Shown: positions 16,901-26,170, counted from the stretch's first letter. The stretch: 64,000 nt of DNA from Polyangia bacterium (GCA_030430565.1 JAUIKS010000010.1:248001-312000); one strand, 5' to 3'. Notes: a model not told the origin generated them from the letters alone. Numbers and translations: made by a program.

Positions 16901-18316
16901 ATGGGATCGTGGGCTGTGATCATGAGCGTGGCGCTGGCCGTGGCCGGCCAGCAGGGTGGCGAGGCGGCGCGAGGCGGGCCGACCGCCGCCTCGGCGGCCG
17001 CCACCGCGGAGGTGGAGACGCGGCCCCTGAGCCCGCCGCCGGACGTCGAGATCGCGTACGAGCGCTACCAGCTCGACAACGGCCTCGAGGTGATCCTGCA
17101 CCAGGATCGGCGCGTCCCGCTGGTCGCGGTCAACATCTGGTACCACGTCGGCAGCGGCGACGAGCAGCCGGGCCGCAGCGGCTTCGCGCACCTGTTTGAG
17201 CACATGATGTTCCAGGGCAGCAAGCACGTCGGCGAGGACCGTCACTTCGACATCCTGCGCGAGCTCGGGGCGACCGGCGTCAACGGCACGACGAACCGCG
17301 ACCGCACGAACTACTTCGAGACCGTGCCCGCGCACCAGCTCGAGACGGCGCTGTGGATGGAGAGCGACCGCATGGGCTTCATGCTCGAGCTCCTGACCGA
17401 GCAGAGCCTCGCCAACCAGCGCGACGTGGTCCGCAACGAGCGTCGCCAGCGCTACGACAACGTGGCCTACGGCCGCGAGCGCTTCGTCGTCGCGGCCGCG
17501 CTCTACCCCGAGGGGCACCCCTACCGCTACTTGACGATCGGGCGCCACGCGGACCTCGAGGCCGCGAGCCTGCAGGACGTCAAGGGCTTCTTCCGCCGGT
17601 GGTACACGCCGAGCAACGCCACGCTCGTGCTCGCCGGCGACTTCGAAACCAAGCGCGCGAAGCAGCTGGTGCGCAAGTGGTTCGCCAGCTTCCCCGCGCT
17701 CCCCCGCGCGAAGCGAGTTGAGGTCCCGCCGCCGCCCTTGACCACGACCGCGCGTGAGCGGGTCGAGGATCCCTTCGCGCGGCTCGAGCGAGTGCACTAC
17801 GCCTGGCACGCGCCCGCGGTGCTCGCCGAGGGCGCCGTCGAGCTGCGCGTGCTCGCGGCGCTCCTGGGCGACTCCGGCTGGGGGCGGCTGCACCGTCGCC
17901 TCGTCGACGAGCTGCAGCTCGCGCGCTCGGTGAGCGTCTATCACGACGCGGCGCAGTACGCGGGCAGCTTCGACATCGCCGTCACGCTCAAGCCCGGCGC
18001 CGCGCTGGCGCGGGTCGAGGAGGTGCTCTCCGAGGAGCTCGCGCGGCTCGTCGCCGCGCCGCCGAGCGAGGCGGAGCTGCGCCGCGTCGTGCTGGCGACC
18101 GAGTCGTCCTTCGTGTGGAGCCTCGAGCGGCTCAGCGCGCGCGCGAACCGGCTCCAGTGGTACAATCACTACACGGGCGATCCCGGCTACGCGCGACGCT
18201 ACATCGAGCGGATGCGGGCCGTGACGCCGGCGGACGTGCAGGCGGTCGCCAAGGCCTGGCTCACGCGCCCCCGGGTCGAGGTCGTCACCGCGCCAGGGCA
18301 GGGAGGTGCTCGATGA
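16901..18316 (+). CDS. M16 zinc peptidase, catalytic partner
   Basis: 471 aa with an N-terminal hydrophobic segment (WAVIMSVALAVAG) that should direct export. The inverted zinc motif HLFEH sits at ~97-101, preceded by GRSGFA, and the third ligand is Glu in VVRNERRQR about 75 residues later, so the active site is intact. The C-terminal half has the degenerate second M16 domain. The stop codon overlaps the ATG of the next M16 gene (ATGA), so the two are translationally coupled. This is the usual bacterial arrangement in which a catalytic and a non-catalytic subunit form a closed peptide-degrading chamber. Location is probably periplasm. Confidence 0.9.
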   Translation: MGSWAVIMSVALAVAGQQGGEAARGGPTAASAAATAEVETRPLSPPPDVEIAYERYQLDNGLEVILHQDRRVPLVAVNIWYHVGSGDEQPGRSGFAHLFEHMMFQGSKHVGEDRHFDILRELGATGVNGTTNRDRTNYFETVPAHQLETALWMESDRMGFMLELLTEQSLANQRDVVRNERRQRYDNVAYGRERFVVAAALYPEGHPYRYLTIGRHADLEAASLQDVKGFFRRWYTPSNATLVLAGDFETKRAKQLVRKWFASFPALPRAKRVEVPPPPLTTTARERVEDPFARLERVHYAWHAPAVLAEGAVELRVLAALLGDSGWGRLHRRLVDELQLARSVSVYHDAAQYAGSFDIAVTLKPGAALARVEEVLSEELARLVAAPPSEAELRRVVLATESSFVWSLERLSARANRLQWYNHYTGDPGYARRYIERMRAVTPADVQAVAKAWLTRPRVEVVTAPGQGGAR

Positions 18317-19911
18317 GACATGTTCATCGCTTCGTCCCCGTGAAGCGTCCCGGAGTACGCCGCGCGCGCGGGGCGTGCTCCGGGCTCGCGCTCACGCTCG
18401 CGCTCGCGCTCACGCAACAAGGCTGCGCCGGGCAGCCCAGCAACGACCCGCTCAAGCCGACCGCGCGCCCCGCCGAGCCCGACGTCGTGACGGCCGAGGA
18501 CGCGGTCTGGGCCGACGAGAGCTTCCGCGACGCCCAGCCCAGCGCGGGGCCGATCCCCGCGTTCACGCCCCCCGAGATCGCGCCCTACACCCTGAGCAAC
18601 GGGGTGCAGGTCTACGCGGTCCCGAGCGCGCCGCTGCCGACCATCTCGCTGTCGCTGCAGTTCGAACTCGGCGCGCTCGTCGATCCCCCGAACAAGGCGG
18701 GCATGACCTCGCTGTGCATGGACCTGCTCGACGAGGGCACCCGCCAGCGAGATCGCGCCAGCTTCCGCGCGCGGCAGGCCGACCTCGCGGTGCGGGTCTG
18801 GAGCGGCGCGAGCGACGACACCACCAGCGTCAACCTGCGCAGCCTCAACTCGAGCTTCGACGACGCCTTCGCGCTCATGGCCGAGATGATCCAAGAGCCA
18901 GGGCTGCGTCGCGCGGACCTCGATCGCCTCCGCGCGCAGCGCAAGGCCGATCTCGCGCAGGCGCGGGGGTCCGCCCGCGCGATCAGCCGGCGCCTGTTCA
19001 GCGCGCTGCTGTGGGGTCAAGACCACCCGCGCGGTCGGCTGGAGACCGAGGACAGCCTCGACGCCGTCCGCGTCCGCGACTGTCGCCGGCTGGCGCGCCA
19101 GCTCGCGCCCGCGGGCGCGCGGCTGTACCTCAGCGGCGCGCCCGACGAGTCTGCGCTGGAGCTCGCGTTTCAGACCCATCTCGAGCGCTGGACGGGCGAG
19201 GCGCCCGCCGCCGCCCCGGCGCCCGAGGCCGCGCCCCAGAGCGGCGTGATCTTCCTGGTCGATGTGCCAGGTGCGGCCCAGTCCGTGATCGCCGTCGGCG
19301 CCCCGGGGCCCGCGCGCGCGGCCGAGGACTACGCGGCGACCTATCTCATGGCGCAGATCCTGGGCGGCTCCTTCTCGAGCCGGATCAACATGAACCTGCG
19401 GGAGGATAAGGGCTACTCCTACGGCGGCCGGGCCGGCTTCCGATACACCCGCGCGCGCGGCTACCTGCGCGCCGGCGCCTCGGTGCGGACCGACGCGACC
19501 GCCGACGCGCTGCGCGAGCTCGCGGTCGAGCTGGCCGCGATCCACACGCGCCCCGCGACCGAGGCGGAGCTCAAGCGCGAGCGCGACGGGGCGCTGCTGG
19601 CCCTGCCCGCGCGCTTCGCCACGGCACAGGGCACGCTCTCGACGGTGCGCGGGCTCGTGTTCTACGGGCTCCCGCTCGATTGGTACGCGGGCTACCAGCG
19701 CGCCGTGAAGCGCGTCGACGTCGACGCGATCACGGCGGCCGCCCGCGCGCACGTGCCGAGCGAGGGCTACGTCGTGCTCGTCGTCGGGGACGCCGCGGTG
19801 GTGCGCCCTGGGCTCACGGCGCTCGCGGCCGAGGGCGTCTTGGGGGCGCGCGCGGTCGTCGAGCTCGACGCCGACGGCGACCCGCGCGCGGACGAGGAGC
19901 CGGCGAAGTAG
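18313..19911 (+). CDS. M16-like lipoprotein, non-catalytic partner
   Basis: 532 aa. The signal peptide ends in LTQQGC (acyl Cys ~38), so this subunit would anchor the heterodimer to a membrane. The first M16 domain lacks the HxxEH site: the equivalent position reads MTSLCMDLLDEG. The second domain retains NMNLREDKGYSYG and the nearby Arg/Tyr pair that closes the substrate chamber in M16B/C heterodimers. The ATG at 18313 overlaps the preceding stop by 4 bp and has GGAGGT upstream. Together with the preceding gene it fits the paired M16B (SPP-like) peptidases. Confidence 0.9.
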   Translation: MRHVHRFVPVKRPGVRRARGACSGLALTLALALTQQGCAGQPSNDPLKPTARPAEPDVVTAEDAVWADESFRDAQPSAGPIPAFTPPEIAPYTLSNGVQVYAVPSAPLPTISLSLQFELGALVDPPNKAGMTSLCMDLLDEGTRQRDRASFRARQADLAVRVWSGASDDTTSVNLRSLNSSFDDAFALMAEMIQEPGLRRADLDRLRAQRKADLAQARGSARAISRRLFSALLWGQDHPRGRLETEDSLDAVRVRDCRRLARQLAPAGARLYLSGAPDESALELAFQTHLERWTGEAPAAAPAPEAAPQSGVIFLVDVPGAAQSVIAVGAPGPARAAEDYAATYLMAQILGGSFSSRINMNLREDKGYSYGGRAGFRYTRARGYLRAGASVRTDATADALRELAVELAAIHTRPATEAELKRERDGALLALPARFATAQGTLSTVRGLVFYGLPLDWYAGYQRAVKRVDVDAITAAARAHVPSEGYVVLVVGDAAVVRPGLTALAAEGVLGARAVVELDADGDPRADEEPAK

Positions 19912-20534
19912 GCTCATCAGGATCAGCGCGTCGAGCCGCTCGCGGATCAGCGGCGTGAAGCTCCCCTGCTCTGCGCGGTGATCATCAGGCTGGAGAGCGT
20001 CGTCGCCGGCGCCGTGAGAAGGCGGATGATCCGCGGCAGGTCCCGCGGTCTGGCGAGCCCGGCGATGATCAGGGCGTCGGCCAGCGCCGCGTGCCGTGCC
20101 GCTCGACCGACGCGGGGCCGCGCGCGCGAGGAGCTCGGCGAGCGCGAGCGCGGCGACGGCGAACGCTGTGTCCGCGTGACTCGACGCGGCTTTCACAACA
20201 TGACCGACTAGACATGTTTGAGCGCGCGGGGGCCCCGGCGCGCGCTCGAGCTCCGCCGACGCGCGTCGTGTATGTACAAGCCGAGGTCGAGGGAGCGCGC
20301 GCCGTGCTGGCGGAGAATGGGGTTTCGGCGCGGCGCGACGCGGCGCTCGAGGCGTCGCGCGCCGCGGACCCACTGTCACTATTGACGCGCGCGCGCACGC
20401 CTCTGCGGACGACTTGCGCGGCGCATCCTGAGTATGATAGGGTATTCAGGTCACTACACTCAACGCAGCAAAGGTCGTTGGTCTGTCCGTGGAGACATGC
20501 TAACCGCCTTGACTCGTAGTGAGCGCAGCGGACG
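19912..20534. other. 623-bp region with no supported gene
   Basis: Contains CATGTTTGA at 20213-20221 and TATGAT at 20433-20438, the latter about 100 bp upstream of the pentapeptide-repeat gene and a candidate -10. A frame from ATG 20214 to 20519 is open (101 codons), but its wobble G+C falls sharply towards the end and it has no ribosome binding site, so I did not call it. Confidence 0.45.
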
Positions 20535-21722
20535 ATGAGCGCGAGCGAGCGCGCGACGGACGAGACCCCGGGAGAAGGGACGAGCGGTTTGGCGACGAGC
20601 GGACGTGGATCATCGAAGAAGGGCGCTGCAGTGGCCAAAGGGGCGCTCGACGCCTTCAAGGCGGAGTCGCCGGTAGAGGCCTGGGCGAAGTACAAGAACG
20701 GGCGCAAGAAGCTCTCCCTCCGCGGCGTCGACCTGAGCAACAAGACGCTGCACGGGATCGACTTCACCGACACGATCCTGGCGCGCGCTGACCTCCGCGG
20801 CGCGGACCTGACGGGCGCGGACCTGACGGGCGCGGATTTGCGGCACGCGAACCTCTCGGGCGCGAAGCTGTGCGGCGCGAAGCTGTGCGGCGCGAAGCTC
20901 GTGAAGGCGGACTTCAACCAGGCCGACCTGTCCGACGCCGACTTCAGCGACGTCAGCGGGCGCCCGACCAACCTCGTGGATCCGTCCACCTGCGAGCCGA
21001 CCGGCGCGCGCTTCGTCAAGGTGATCGCCCACCGGACCCGGTTCTTCAACGCGGAGCTGAGCGGCTGCAATCTCTCGGAGATGGACGCGGAGGGGGCGAT
21101 CTTCGACAAGGCGAAGCTCGTCCGCTGCGCGCTCAACGAGGCCCGCCTCGTCGGGGCCCGCTTCTCGGGCACCTCGCTCAACGGCGTGTGCATGCGCGGC
21201 GCGACGGCCGAGCGCTGTGATTTTCGCGGCGCGGAGGTCACCCGCGTCGAGTCGGAGAATTCGAGCTTCGCGGGCTGCGACTTCTCGACCGCCTCGCTCG
21301 CGCGCTCGCAGTTTCGTGACTGTAAATTCACGGACTGCAACTGCGCCGACTCCGACATGCTCGGCGTGATGTTCTCGAAGTGCCAGCTGCGCAACTCCAA
21401 CTTCGAGCGCGCCAACCTCGAGAAGGCGTACCTCTCGGACGATCTGCGCGATTCAAATTTCGAGGGCGCCTCGATGCGCGGGGCGCTGGTCCCCAACACG
21501 GATCTCCGCAACGCGCGGCTCGTGAAGGTCGACCTGCGCGACGCGGATCTGAGCCGCAGTCAGCTCGACGGCGCGAACCTGCATCTCGCGGATCTTCGCA
21601 ACACGGGCCTGCAGCTCACGACCCTGCGGGGCGTGTCGCTCAAGGACGCGACCCACGGCCCGCGCACGCAGTGGCCGAGCGGGGTCAGCCAGCGCGCGCT
21701 CACGGCGATGCTCTCGGGCTAG
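20535..21722 (+). CDS. Pentapeptide-repeat protein
   Basis: 395 aa. From about residue 58 almost the whole protein is A(D/N)LxX pentapeptides (ADLRGADLTGADLTGADL, then GAKLCGAKLCGAKL), which fold as a right-handed quadrilateral beta-helix. The first ~55 residues are Ser/Thr/Gly/Lys-rich, with ESPVEAWAKYKNGRKKLSLRG leading into the helix. There are about 35-40 pentapeptides, interrupted around residues 140-165. Some are exact 15-bp tandem duplications (20862-20903), so the array is still expanding. Relatives include DNA-mimic gyrase protectors and type VI-linked proteins; nothing here decides the function. No signal peptide. ATG 20535 is the first credible start. Confidence 0.85.
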   Translation: MSASERATDETPGEGTSGLATSGRGSSKKGAAVAKGALDAFKAESPVEAWAKYKNGRKKLSLRGVDLSNKTLHGIDFTDTILARADLRGADLTGADLTGADLRHANLSGAKLCGAKLCGAKLVKADFNQADLSDADFSDVSGRPTNLVDPSTCEPTGARFVKVIAHRTRFFNAELSGCNLSEMDAEGAIFDKAKLVRCALNEARLVGARFSGTSLNGVCMRGATAERCDFRGAEVTRVESENSSFAGCDFSTASLARSQFRDCKFTDCNCADSDMLGVMFSKCQLRNSNFERANLEKAYLSDDLRDSNFEGASMRGALVPNTDLRNARLVKVDLRDADLSRSQLDGANLHLADLRNTGLQLTTLRGVSLKDATHGPRTQWPSGVSQRALTAMLSG

Positions 21723-21740
21723 CCGCGCTCCCGTTGACCC

Positions 21741-21775
21741 CAACGCGCTCCCGCCGTCTCGGCGAGAGCGCGTTG
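21741..21775. terminator. Long hairpin between convergent genes
   Basis: CAACGCGCTC (21741-21750) pairs with GAGCGCGTTG (21766-21775), with an inner CGCCG/CGGCG stem. It lies between the pentapeptide gene and the convergent lipoprotein gene and so could end both transcripts. It is followed by a short AT stretch, not a long T-run. Confidence 0.6.
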
Positions 21776-21798
21776 ATCGTTAACCGTCGGGGACCTCG

Positions 21799-22575
21799 CT
21801 AGGGCTCGTAGTCGCAGCACTCGAGCAGCAGGTCGAGGGCGTCCTTATCGCCGCTGCACACGCCCGGGATCTGACACTCGCCGTCGGGCTCACCGTTGGC
21901 GAAGCAGCTGCACTTGTCCTCGGAGCACTGCATCGAGAGCGACTCGTCGGGGCACTCGATCGAGAACTTGCAGCCGCTCATGTCACCCTCGCCCCCGATG
22001 GCGCACTCCTGCCCGCCGGTCTCGAAGCCGCCGTCGCAGAGCTCCTCGTACTCGACGCCCTCCTCGATGCACGCGACCTCCGCGAGGTCATCGCAGCTCG
22101 CGCGCGTGATGCACTGGGTGAGCGTCTCGAGGGCGTCCAGGCACTCCACAGAGGCGTCGGGCGGGGGGGCGCACTCCTCGAGACACTCGTCCAGCGGATG
22201 GTCGGGCTCACATCTGACGAGCTTCTCGCAGGCCGCGAGGCAGCTGTCTTTTCCGCCACCCGTGGTCTCGGCGCCTGTGGTCGTGTCGGCGCTGGTCGTG
22301 CCAGCGCTCGTCGTGCCAGCGCTGGTCGTGCCAGCGCTGGTCGTGCCGGCGCTCGTCGTGCCGGTCTGCGACGCGGTCCCGGTGGGCGCGGAGCCGGTGG
22401 TGTCGTTCGAGGTCGCGTCGTCGGTGGCGCCGGTGGTGCCGCTGTCGCTGTCGGCGGCGGTCTCGGAGGCGCTGCCGGCGGTGGTCGAGGAGCCGCTGTC
22501 ACCGCAGCTGGTGACGGCGAGCGTGAGGCTCAAGACGGTGGCGGACGAGCGCGCGCGCGGATGAAGGAAGTTCAT
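21799..22575 (-). CDS. Lipoprotein with SAGTT-repeat linker and Cys-rich domain
   Basis: 258 aa. LAVTSC is the lipobox (acyl Cys ~24). It is followed by about 75 residues of Ser/Thr/Gly/Ala linker that includes five SAGTT-type pentamers, then a Cys-rich domain with ~16 Cys (SCLAACEKLVRCEP... CLEECAPPPD... SCDDLAEVACIEEG... CKFSIECPDES). The last part resembles the small disulfide domains of other lipoproteins in this window. ATG 22575 is supported by TATAGT 7 nt upstream; an in-frame GTG at 22584 lies inside that element. Function unknown; surface display is likely. Confidence 0.75.
   Translation of the reverse strand: MNFLHPRARSSATVLSLTLAVTSCGDSGSSTTAGSASETAADSDSGTTGATDDATSNDTTGSAPTGTASQTGTTSAGTTSAGTTSAGTTSAGTTSADTTTGAETTGGGKDSCLAACEKLVRCEPDHPLDECLEECAPPPDASVECLDALETLTQCITRASCDDLAEVACIEEGVEYEELCDGGFETGGQECAIGGEGDMSGCKFSIECPDESLSMQCSEDKCSCFANGEPDGECQIPGVCSGDKDALDLLLECCDYEP
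22280..22369. repeat. 15-bp tandem repeat coding the SAGTT linker
   Basis: Six units of the form GTCGTGCCAGCGCTG with a few substitutions. In-frame expansion or contraction would only lengthen or shorten the lipoprotein linker. Confidence 0.85.
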
Positions 22576-22582
22576 GCCGCGC

Positions 22583-22588
22583 ACTATA
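22583..22588 (-). promoter_or_regulatory. -10 element TATAGT, leaderless start
   Basis: TATAGT on the minus strand, 7 nt before the ATG at 22575. No Shine-Dalgarno intervenes. Confidence 0.55.
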
Positions 22589-22629
22589 GAGAAAACCGCG
22601 CGCGCGGGCGCGATCGCGCCCGCGATCCC

Positions 22630-23871
22630 TCAGCGCAGCTGCTCGCCGTCGATAAACACCATGATCGGGGCGCTGAGCGTCATCGGCGTCTCGACGGGGT
22701 CGTCTTGCAGCACCAGCACGCTCGCGGCCTTGCCGACCTCGAGGCTCCCGAGATCGCGTAGCCCCCAGTAGCTGGCGGGCGTCGTCGTCCCGGCCGCGAG
22801 GATCTCGGCGCCGCTCAAGCCGGCGTTGACGAGCGCCGCGAGCTCGGCGCTCTGGATGCCCGCGTCCTGCGTGTTGCCGAGGTCGGTGCCGTAGAGGATC
22901 GTCGCGCCGGCGCCCTGCAGCGCCGCGAGGTTGTCGAGCGTCGTCTGGCTGCCACCGAAGGCCGCCGCCGTCGTGATCACGGCGCGCCCGCTCCAGCTGC
23001 TCACGGTCGCGGCCTCGAGCGGCAGCACGGGCGTGTGCGCGAGGACGTCGACGTCGGCGCTCGCGGCCAGCTGCACGTGCGAGTCCTCGAGGGCGTGGGT
23101 CGTGACCTTGAGGCCGCGCTCGTGGGCGCGCGCGGTCGCGGCCGTGAGCGCCTCGAGCTCGAGGCTCGGCGGGTTGGTGATCGGGAGCTTGATCACCGCC
23201 GCGCCGCGCTCGACCACGAGGTCGACGGCGGCCGTCGCCGCCGCCGCGTCCTCGCACTCGATGCCGTAGCCGTTCGCGCCCCAGCCGAGCGTGGGGTAGC
23301 CGCTGACCGCGGTCACCATCGGTCCCGAGGCGAGCACGCGCGGGCGCGCGGGCAGGCGGTCGAGGAACGGGAGCGGCGCGGCGAGGTCGACGGCCGCCGC
23401 GATCCCGCCCGCCGCGAGCGACTCGGCGACGGGGAGGTAGGCGAGGTGCACGTGACTGTCGATGAACGCGGGGCTCAGCCAGCGACCGCTGACGTCGATG
23501 ATCTCCGCGCCCTCGAGGGTGTCCTCGTCGAACACGCCGGTCTTGGTGATGTCGCCGGCCTGGATCTCGAGATCGAGGCGGCCGCCGCCGGCGAGCTGTC
23601 CTCCGAGCAGCACGAGCCGCTCGCCCGCGCCGCCCGAGGTGTTCGCGGCGGTGGTGGCCGCCGTCGTCGTCGTCGCCGCCGCCGTCGTCGAGCTCGTGCT
23701 CGCGTCACCGCTCGAGCTCGCCGAGGCGCTTGTCTGCGCGGCGCCTTGACTGGTCTCGGAGGTCTCGGGGGCCTGGGTCGACGACGAGGGCGTACCGCCG
23801 CACGCGAGCAACAGGGCTGAAGAGACAGCTACAGCGACAGGAGAGCGGGGCGTGACGACGCGCGGTGACAC
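22630..23871 (-). CDS. Lipoprotein amidohydrolase (imidazolonepropionase-like)
   Basis: 413 aa. LLLAC is the lipobox (acyl Cys ~24), followed by a Ser/Thr/Ala linker to about residue 80. The TIM-barrel metal-dependent hydrolase then shows DSHVHL (first metal pair), AVIKLPI (bridging Lys), VTTHAL and LAHTP (two His) and LYGTDLG (catalytic Asp), and the flanking beta-sandwich ends in ASVLVLQDDP. All metal ligands are present, so it should be active; the substrate (cyclic amide, ester or dipeptide) is not evident. GTG 23871 is preceded by TACGAT at 7 nt. Placement outside the cytoplasm is unusual but recurs for several enzymes in this window. Confidence 0.85.
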   Translation of the reverse strand: MSPRVVTPRSPVAVAVSSALLLACGGTPSSSTQAPETSETSQGAAQTSASASSSGDASTSSTTAAATTTTAATTAANTSGGAGERLVLLGGQLAGGGRLDLEIQAGDITKTGVFDEDTLEGAEIIDVSGRWLSPAFIDSHVHLAYLPVAESLAAGGIAAAVDLAAPLPFLDRLPARPRVLASGPMVTAVSGYPTLGWGANGYGIECEDAAAATAAVDLVVERGAAVIKLPITNPPSLELEALTAATARAHERGLKVTTHALEDSHVQLAASADVDVLAHTPVLPLEAATVSSWSGRAVITTAAAFGGSQTTLDNLAALQGAGATILYGTDLGNTQDAGIQSAELAALVNAGLSGAEILAAGTTTPASYWGLRDLGSLEVGKAASVLVLQDDPVETPMTLSAPIMVFIDGEQLR

Positions 23872-23878
23872 GCTGGGG

Positions 23879-23884
23879 ATCGTA
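23879..23884 (-). promoter_or_regulatory. -10 element TACGAT, leaderless start
   Basis: TACGAT on the minus strand, 7 nt before the GTG at 23871. Confidence 0.5.
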
Positions 23885-23923
23885 GCAGCGATGACCCCGG
23901 CGCGAGGCGGCGGCGCGCCCGCC

Positions 23924-24877
23924 TTAGCGCGCGGGAGCCCCCGCGGCGGGCTCGCGGGGCGGGCGACGTGACCATACGGACATCAGGATAAAGCCGGCGA
24001 CGATGTGCCAGCCGCCCCACAGCGCCGCGGTGTAGGCCATCCCGCCGAGGCCGTCGAAGAACGCGAAGATCAGGATCAGGCCGAGGCCGGCGTTCTGGAT
24101 CCCGATCTCGATGGTCGCGGTCCGGCGCTCGCGGGCGCCGAGGCGGAACACCGTCGCGGCCGCGAAGCCGAGCGCGAGCGCGAGCGCGTTGTGCAGGATG
24201 ACGATCGGGAAGATCTCCGGCAGGTGCAGCATGAAGGCCGACCAGTTCTTCGCGGCGGCCATGACGATGAAGGCCATCAAGAACACCATCGAGGCCCGCC
24301 GGAACGGGCCGCGCGCGCGGCTAGCGAAGGCCGGGAAGCGGGCGGCGATCACCATGCCGAGCGCGAGCGGCAGGCCGAGGATCACGAAGATCGTGAAGAA
24401 CATGTCGAGCGGCTCGAGCTGCACGACCCGCAAGAGCTCGCGCGTGCCGGGGTCGAGCGAGGCCCACAGCGAGAGGTTGAGCGGCGTGAACAGGACCGCG
24501 CCGGCCGTCACGATCGCGGTCAGCGTGACCGAGAGCTCGGTGTTGCCGCGGGCGAGGTGCGTCATCAGGTTCGAGACGTTGCCGCCGGGACAGGCCGCGA
24601 CCAGGATCATGCCGAGCGCGACGCTGGGCGCGATGTCGAGGAGCTGCGTCAGCCCGAAGGTCATCGCCGGCAGCAGCGCGAGCTGGGTGACGAGGATGAC
24701 GAGCACCGCGCGCGGCCGCGTGACGACGCGGCGGAAGTCCGCGACTCGCAGGTCGAGCGCGATCCCGAACATGATCAGCGCGATGATCACGTTGAGCAGC
24801 TTCAAGCCCTCGGGGCTGAAGGCGATGTGCACGCTGTCGATCGCCGCCGCGGGAGCCGAGCTCAACATCTCGCCCAC
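23924..24877 (-). CDS. Bile acid:sodium symporter family transporter (BASS/SBF)
   Basis: 317 aa with about nine to ten membrane helices. It has the family signatures ACPGGNVSNLMTHLA (unwound helix at the sodium site) and EIGIQNAGLGLIL (second crossover helix). SBF proteins co-import sodium with organic anions such as bile acids, pantoate or keto acids; the substrate here is unknown. The start is GTG 24877 or ATG 24868. It begins 33 bp after the stop of the WYL regulator and is surely co-transcribed with it, so its expression is probably under that regulator's control. Confidence 0.9.
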   Translation of the reverse strand: MGEMLSSAPAAAIDSVHIAFSPEGLKLLNVIIALIMFGIALDLRVADFRRVVTRPRAVLVILVTQLALLPAMTFGLTQLLDIAPSVALGMILVAACPGGNVSNLMTHLARGNTELSVTLTAIVTAGAVLFTPLNLSLWASLDPGTRELLRVVQLEPLDMFFTIFVILGLPLALGMVIAARFPAFASRARGPFRRASMVFLMAFIVMAAAKNWSAFMLHLPEIFPIVILHNALALALGFAAATVFRLGARERRTATIEIGIQNAGLGLILIFAFFDGLGGMAYTAALWGGWHIVAGFILMSVWSRRPPREPAAGAPAR

Positions 24878-24910
24878 GAGGGTGGCACGAATCGTCGCCC
24901 GGCGGGCGGC

Positions 24911-25657
24911 TCACGCATCGTCGTCGCAGGTCTCGCGCGCGCGCTCGCGCGCGCGCCAGGCCGCGCAGGCCTCCTCGGCCTCGGCCTTCATGGTCTCGAT
25001 GAAGTCCGTCAGCGAGATCGACTCGTCGTCCTCGAACACCTCGTCGAGCGCCTCGAGGCCGGAGATGCGGTCCGAGCGGAAGTTGCGATAGTCCGCGCGC
25101 AGCTCACACCAGGCGCCCAGCGACCAGCTCGTGCCCCAGTAAAACAGCCCCAGCGGGCGAATCGTCCGCTCGCTGCGCTGCCCGTCCGCGCGCGTGTAGG
25201 CGAGGCGGAGCTTGGTGCGGGACGCGATCGCGCGCCGCAGCGGCCCGAGGAAGCGGGCCATGTCGCTGGCCGTGCGGGTGCCCGGCGCGAACAGGGCGGT
25301 CTCGGCGTTGGCGCGACGCAGCGGCTCCGGCAGCACGGCCTCGATCTTCGCCATGGCGCCGCGGGCCGCGATCGCGAGATCGCGATCGCCCCAGGTCTCG
25401 ACGAAGCGCGCGCCGAGGATCAGCGCCTCGAGCTCTTGGGCCGTGAACGCCATGGGAGGGAGCTCGAAGCTGCGGTCGAGCTGATAGCCGACGCCGACCT
25501 CGCCGCGGATCGGCACGCCCGAGCGCTCGAGGTCGCGGATGTCGCGGTAGACGGTGCGCTTTGAAATTCCCAGCTCGCCCGCCAGCGTCTCGGCGGTGGC
25601 GAACCGTCGGTTCCGCAGCAGCTGCACGAGCTGAAAGAGTCGGTCGGCGCGTCGCAT
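24911..25657 (-). CDS. YafY/DeoR-type HTH and WYL-domain transcriptional regulator
   Basis: 248 aa. Residues 1-60 form a winged helix-turn-helix (FATAETLAGELGISKRTVYR with DIRDLERSGVPI). Residues ~140-230 are the WYL ligand-sensing domain, here with LGLFYWGTSWSLGAWC in place of the canonical W-Y-L triad, and DYRNFRSDRI. The gene lies between a VOC protein and a BASS transporter in one minus-strand unit. The paired TGACA-N6-TGTCA palindromes upstream of the VOC gene are the obvious candidate operators for it, which is inference. A small-molecule ligand related to the transporter substrate would make sense. Confidence 0.9.
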   Translation of the reverse strand: MRRADRLFQLVQLLRNRRFATAETLAGELGISKRTVYRDIRDLERSGVPIRGEVGVGYQLDRSFELPPMAFTAQELEALILGARFVETWGDRDLAIAARGAMAKIEAVLPEPLRRANAETALFAPGTRTASDMARFLGPLRRAIASRTKLRLAYTRADGQRSERTIRPLGLFYWGTSWSLGAWCELRADYRNFRSDRISGLEALDEVFEDDESISLTDFIETMKAEAEEACAAWRARERARETCDDDA

Positions 25658-25735
25658 GGGGTGGGTGCGGTCATGATGGCAGACCCTGGCGCCGGCGCGC
25701 CGCGGGGGATGTCGCGGGCGCCAGGGTCCACGCGC

Positions 25736-26170
25736 TCAGGCGGCGCGCTGCACGAGGCCGACGGGGTGGCCCTCCGGGTCCGCGAAGACCGCGATCCGCA
25801 TGCCGTCGGGCAGCGTCATCACGGGCATCACGGTGGAGCCGCCGAGGGTGCCCGCGCGCGCGAGCGAGGCGTCGATATCCTGGACCTGGACGTAGAACGT
25901 CGCCCAGCCGCGGCAGCCCTCCTTGCTGGTCTTGCCGACGCCGCCGGCGATCCCGGTCGGCGGCTCGGGGATCATGCTGTAGTCCTGATGCGTCTCGGTG
26001 AAGCGCCAGTCGAACAGCTCGCCGAAGAACGCGCGCAAGCGCGCGTCGTCCTGACCGAGGATCTCAAACCACACGACGCGGTTCTTGATGTCTTCGCCGC
26101 GCTCGCGGTCTTCACAGCGCTCGGCGGAGGTCGTGGTTGAAGCGTGATTGTTGTCCATCGTGATGCCCAT
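25736..26170 (-). CDS. VOC (glyoxalase/dioxygenase superfamily) protein
   Basis: 144 aa. The vicinal-oxygen-chelate fold shows VVWFEILGQDDARLRAFF (first beta-alpha-beta) and, at the end, GMRIAVFADPEGHPVGLVQ, the FxDPxGxxxGL signature. Single-domain members of this size are usually metal-dependent isomerases or dioxygenases, or ligand-binding proteins. ATG 26170 follows AAGGAAG directly; ATG 26158 is an alternative with better spacing. It is the first gene of the VOC-WYL-BASS unit, so it may bind or convert the transported compound. Confidence 0.8.
   Translation of the reverse strand: MGITMDNNHASTTTSAERCEDRERGEDIKNRVVWFEILGQDDARLRAFFGELFDWRFTETHQDYSMIPEPPTGIAGGVGKTSKEGCRGWATFYVQVQDIDASLARAGTLGGSTVMPVMTLPDGMRIAVFADPEGHPVGLVQRAA

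Noticed and set aside
18199-20379. 726-codon minus-strand frame over the M16-like lipoprotein
   Set aside because: Shadow of a gene whose lipobox and M16 motifs are clear; no motifs of its own.
20214-20519. Possible 101-aa gene starting in the CATGTTTGA element
   Set aside because: No ribosome binding site or -10, wobble G+C falls towards the end, and no recognisable family.
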